Below, one piece after another: positions 5,244 through 7,853 of a stretch of DNA of 7,853 nucleotides. The notes beneath the pieces were generated by a model, which was not told the origin of the DNA, ran no database searches, and saw only the letters and a list, made by a program, of their open reading frames with translations. Both the position numbers and the translations under genes were made by a program. Positions within the stretch are counted from its first letter, which is position 1; every line of letters starts with the position of its first letter. Source of the stretch: Anaerolineales bacterium (lineage in GTDB: Bacteria > Chloroflexota > Anaerolineae > B4-G1 > DUEL01); contig DQUX01000358.1 of the NCBI GenBank assembly GCA_015662065.1, forward strand, positions 1 through 7,853, in the 5' to 3' direction.

Positions 5244-6746
5244 ATGTCCGACGTCATCGCCTATGTCCTCGCCACCCTCTACGCGCTGGTCACCCTATGG
5301 CTGACGGTCTACGGGCTGAACAGTTGGATCCTAGCGGTGCTCTATTGGCGGAACGGCCGCCGGTCCCATCCTGTTCCCCCTATCCCCCGCCACCGCCTGC
5401 CGACGGTGACCGTCCAGCTCCCCGTCTACAACGAGAAGCACGTGGTGGAGCGGCTGATGGACGCCGTCGCCCGGCTGGACTACCCGCGCGACCGGCTCCA
5501 AATCCAGGTGCTGGACGACTCCACCGACGAGACCTCCCGGCTGGTCGCGGCCCGCGTCGCCCTCCACCGGGAGCGCGGGCTGGATATCCAGGTCCTGCAC
5601 CGGTCCCATCGGGAGGGGTTCAAGGGAGGGGCGTTGGCCTGGGGGCTGACCCACGCCCGGGGGGAGTTGGTCGCCGTCTTCGACGCCGACTTCGTCCCCC
5701 GGTCCGATTTCCTCCTGCACACCGTGCCTCATTTCCTGACCGACCCCCGCCTGGGAATGGTGCAGGCTCGCTGGTCCCACCTCAACGCCGATTACTCCCT
5801 TCTCACCCGGATCCAGGCCCTGGCGCTGGACGGCCACTTCGTCGTCGAACAGACCGCCCGCAATCGTTCGGGCCTGCCGATGCACTTCAACGGCACGGCG
5901 GGGGTCTGGCGGCGGGCCTGCATCGAGGCCAGCGGCGGCTGGCAGACGGACACCGTCTGCGAGGACCTGGACCTGAGTTACCGGGCACAACTGGCGGGGT
6001 GGCGGTGCCTTTACTTGCCCGAGGTGGAGGGGCCGGCGGAGCTGCCGCCGCAGATCCTGGCCTTCAAGCGGCAACAGGCCCGCTGGGCCCAGGGCTCGAT
6101 CCAGTGCCTGCGCAAACTGGCCCGGCCGCTGGCGCGCAGCCGGAGGCTCAGCCCCGTGCAGAAGCTGATGGGGCTGATCCACCTGAGCGGGTATCTGGCC
6201 CATCCGTTGATGATCCTGCTGCTGCTGATCGCCCTCCCCCTCCTCTTCCACCCCCACCTGATGCGGGGGCCGCTGAACCTCCTGGGACCGGTCTGTCTGG
6301 GGCCCTTCCTGGTCTACGCCACCAGCCAATGGGCGCTGTACCCCGATTGGAAGCGGCGGCTGTTGACCTTCCCGCTGCTGGTGCTGGTGGGGACCGGCAT
6401 CGCCTGGAACAACAGCCTGGCCGCCTGGCGGGGGCTGACTCGCTGGGGAGGGGTTTTTGCCCGTACGCCCAAGTTCCACCTGGAGGGGCGAGGGGGGGAG
6501 TGGGCGCACAGCCGGTACCGGTTGGGGGACGACCGGGCGGTGGCGGGGGAGGTGGCGCTGGCCCTATACGCGCTGGTGGCGGCGGGGGTGGCCTGGGCCA
6601 CGGGGAACACCGACTCCATCCCCTTCTTGCTCCTCTATGGGGCCGCCTTCGGTCTGGTAGCGGGGCTGAGCCTGGCGGAGATGATCGGGCCGCGGAGGCG
6701 CGGCCTGCCGGTGGGTCGTCGGTCCACGCGCCTCTACAAACTTTGA
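5244..6746 (+). CDS. Membrane GT2 glycosyltransferase, CslA/ceramide-glucosyltransferase-like
   Basis: This 500-residue integral membrane processive-type glycosyltransferase should transfer sugar from a nucleotide-sugar on the cytoplasmic face to build a glycan or glycolipid. One N-terminal membrane helix (~6-34) is followed by the GT-A catalytic domain (~52-300) with its full motif set: VQLPVYNE (57-64), VLDDSTDET (D91/D92), FDADF (D147, D149, UDP/metal binding), CED (E240-D241, catalytic base region) and QQARW (277-281, the QxxRW acceptor motif). Further membrane helices lie at about 308-335, 343-362, 372-392, 434-452 and 458-479, with an amphipathic WGGVFARTPKFHLEG segment between them (401-415). 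There is no PilZ domain, so it is not a standard bacterial cellulose synthase regulated by c-di-GMP. CslA/CslC-like beta-glycan synthases and glucosylceramide synthase-like enzymes are the closest types I recognise; the sugar and product are unknown. No clear Shine-Dalgarno site precedes ATG 5244, so translation may depend on the cyclase gene ending 10 nt earlier. Confidence 0.9.
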   Translation: MSDVIAYVLATLYALVTLWLTVYGLNSWILAVLYWRNGRRSHPVPPIPRHRLPTVTVQLPVYNEKHVVERLMDAVARLDYPRDRLQIQVLDDSTDETSRLVAARVALHRERGLDIQVLHRSHREGFKGGALAWGLTHARGELVAVFDADFVPRSDFLLHTVPHFLTDPRLGMVQARWSHLNADYSLLTRIQALALDGHFVVEQTARNRSGLPMHFNGTAGVWRRACIEASGGWQTDTVCEDLDLSYRAQLAGWRCLYLPEVEGPAELPPQILAFKRQQARWAQGSIQCLRKLARPLARSRRLSPVQKLMGLIHLSGYLAHPLMILLLLIALPLLFHPHLMRGPLNLLGPVCLGPFLVYATSQWALYPDWKRRLLTFPLLVLVGTGIAWNNSLAAWRGLTRWGGVFARTPKFHLEGRGGEWAHSRYRLGDDRAVAGEVALALYALVAAGVAWATGNTDSIPFLLLYGAAFGLVAGLSLAEMIGPRRRGLPVGRRSTRLYKL

Positions 6747-6771
6747 CATCCCCCGTCCCCTGTGGTACACT
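6743..6771 (+). promoter_or_regulatory. Strong sigma70-type promoter of hutU
   Basis: A perfect -35 TTGACA (6743-6748) and a -10 TACACT (6766-6771) are separated by exactly 17 bp, with an extended -10 TGG (6763-6765) directly before. The -35 overlaps the TGA stop of the glycosyltransferase gene. Transcription would start near 6778, giving a leader of about 50 nt. Confidence 0.8.
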
Positions 6772-6775
6772 CCCC

Positions 6776-6812
6776 TTGCCGAAATCTGCAACGAGCAACC
6801 ATCTTCCGGCAA
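6776..6812 (+). promoter_or_regulatory. Potential hairpin at 5' end of hutU leader
   Basis: TTGCCGAA (6776-6783) can pair with TTC-C-GGCAA (6804-6812), giving 8 bp with one bulged C and a 20-nt loop, right at the predicted transcript start. It may stabilise the mRNA 5' end or overlap an operator; no function is shown. Confidence 0.3.
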
Positions 6813-6818
6813 CTGGAT

Positions 6819-6826
6819 GGAGGTGA
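6819..6826 (+). promoter_or_regulatory. Strong Shine-Dalgarno site of hutU
   Basis: GGAGGTGA is a full anti-16S match 4 nt before ATG 6831. It fixes the start and suggests high translation. Confidence 0.85.
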
Positions 6827-6830
6827 GTTC

Positions 6831-7853
6831 ATGTCTCGGGTTGTTCATCCCCCGAAGGGCACGGAACTCCACTGTAAGAACTGGCTCATCGAAGCCCCCT
6901 ACCGAATGATCCAGCACAACCTGGACCCCGACGTGGCCGGTGATCCGGATAACCTCATCGTCTATGGCGGGCGGGGGAAGGCGGCCCGTAGCTGGGCGTG
7001 CTTCGACGCCATCCTGGAAGCGCTGCGAAATCTGGAGCCAGACGAAACCCTCCTGGTCCAATCCGGCAAGCCGGTAGGGGTCTTCCGCACGCACCCCGAC
7101 GCCCCCCGCGTCATCATCGCCAACTCCAACATCGTCCCTGCCTGGGCTACCCAGGAGAACTTCGACAAGTGGGAGCGGGAGGGGCTCATCATGTACGGCC
7201 AGATGACCGCCGGCTCCTGGATCTACATCGGCACCCAGGGCATCCTCCAGGGGACCTATGAGACCCTGGCCGCTGCCGCTGAGAAACACTTCGGCGGGGG
7301 GGCTTCCCTCAAGGGGAAGTTCGTCCTCACCGCCGGCCTGGGGGAGATGGGCGGGGCCCAGCCCCTGGCCATCACGATGAACGAGGGGGTGGGCCTCATC
7401 GTGGAGGTGGACCCCCATCGGGCGCAGCGGCGGCTGGACACCGCCTACCTGGACGTGGTGGTGGAGGACCTGGGTCAGGCGCTGGCGATGGTGGAGGAGC
7501 ACAAGCGGCGCGGAGAGGCCATCTCCATCGGTCTGATCGGTAACGCTGCCGATGTCTACCCCGAACTGGTCCGTCGGGGGATCATCCCCGACGTCGTCAC
7601 CGACCAGACCCCCGCCCACGACCCGCTGATGTACGTCCCCAACGGCTATACCCTGGAGGAGGCGGTCCGGCTGCGGGAGGCGGATCCGAAGAAGTACCGG
7701 GAAGAGTCGATGCGGGCGATGGCGGAGCACTGCGCGGCGATGGTGGAGATGCAGAGGCGGGGCGCGGTGGTCTTCGACTACGGCAACAACCTCCGCCAGC
7801 GGGCCTACGACGCCGGGGTCAAGGAGGCCTTCTCCTACCCCGGTTTCGTCCCG
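6831..7853 (+). CDS. hutU: Urocanate hydratase (urocanase), 3'-truncated by window edge
   Basis: This cytoplasmic NAD+-dependent enzyme (EC 4.2.1.49) converts urocanate to 4-imidazolone-5-propionate, the second step of histidine degradation. The first 341 codons are present, against about 550-560 for the family. Conserved blocks appear in order: NWLIEAPYRMIQHNLDPDVA (17-36), VYGGRGKAARSW (44-55), the QSGKPVGVF stretch with IIANSN (77-100), MYGQMTAGSWIYIGTQGI (121-138), the NAD-binding GLGEMGGAQP (169-178), GNAADVYPELVRRGIIPD (237-254) with VTDQTPAHDP (256-265), and FDYGNNLRQ (315-323). The C-terminal part, with the conserved active-site cysteine known from Pseudomonas urocanase, falls beyond the window. 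There are no frameshifts or missing blocks. It has its own strong promoter and ribosome binding site, so it is probably the first gene of a hut unit; other hut genes would be expected downstream. Confidence 0.97.
   Translation, partial: MSRVVHPPKGTELHCKNWLIEAPYRMIQHNLDPDVAGDPDNLIVYGGRGKAARSWACFDAILEALRNLEPDETLLVQSGKPVGVFRTHPDAPRVIIANSNIVPAWATQENFDKWEREGLIMYGQMTAGSWIYIGTQGILQGTYETLAAAAEKHFGGGASLKGKFVLTAGLGEMGGAQPLAITMNEGVGLIVEVDPHRAQRRLDTAYLDVVVEDLGQALAMVEEHKRRGEAISIGLIGNAADVYPELVRRGIIPDVVTDQTPAHDPLMYVPNGYTLEEAVRLREADPKKYREESMRAMAEHCAAMVEMQRRGAVVFDYGNNLRQRAYDAGVKEAFSYPGFVP

Noticed and set aside
6761..6772. CRP-like site near the hutU -10 (TGTGGTACACT)
   Set aside because: It lacks the 16-bp TGTGA-N6-TCACA arrangement and is explained by the extended -10 promoter element.
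5297..6826. 509-codon + strand frame overlapping the glycosyltransferase
   Set aside because: It is slightly longer than the real gene but encodes a Pro/Gly/Arg/Ala-rich sequence with no motifs, while frame 5244 has all GT2 motifs and membrane helices.
6564..7730. Minus-strand frame across hutU
   Set aside because: The + strand frame from 6831 is an unmistakable urocanase, so the minus frame is a shadow.
1..7853. CRISPR arrays, tRNA or rRNA genes, transposases, phage or defence genes
   Set aside because: I saw no regularly spaced repeats, cloverleaf-like sequences, or proteins of these kinds; nearly all of the window is accounted for by ordinary genes.

Overview
The window comes from a GC-rich bacterium. 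All genes lie on the + strand, are tightly packed, and show the third-position G/C bias of a high-GC genome. The mix (a GAF-PAS class III adenylate cyclase, stand-alone HAD phosphatases, an ABC-2 permease, a CslA-like GT2 enzyme and a hut gene) and the protein style suggest a Chloroflexota (Anaerolineae-type) genome. That placement is inferred from general resemblance, not from a database search.

Layout: (1) 2-580, the 3' part of a GNAT-type acetyltransferase that starts before the window and appears to carry a second, degenerate GNAT-like half. (2) 671-1495, an ABC-2 type transporter permease whose ATPase partner is not in the window; a perfect 10-bp GC hairpin follows it at 1501-1523. (3) 1580-2092 and 2089-3336, two HAD-family genes overlapping by 4 bp. 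The first has lost its cap and motif II region in frame. The second is a fusion of two complete HAD domains, both with a DxGGV nucleophile motif. (4) 3491-5233, a GAF-PAS-class III adenylate cyclase with its own promoter-like region, followed after 10 nt by 5244-6746, a membrane GT2 glycosyltransferase. (5) 6831 to the end, the first 341 codons of urocanate hydratase (hutU), behind a near-consensus sigma70-type promoter and a strong Shine-Dalgarno sequence.

Functionally this looks like a run of short, unrelated transcription units rather than one system. The two HAD genes probably form one unit. The cyclase and glycosyltransferase probably form another, which may link cAMP signalling to surface-glycan synthesis (inference). 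hutU begins a histidine-degradation unit. I found no RNA genes, CRISPR arrays, transposases or phage genes. The best candidates for something unusual are the capless, motif-II-less HAD protein translationally coupled to a tandem HAD protein, and the cyclase-glycosyltransferase pairing with its structured leader.
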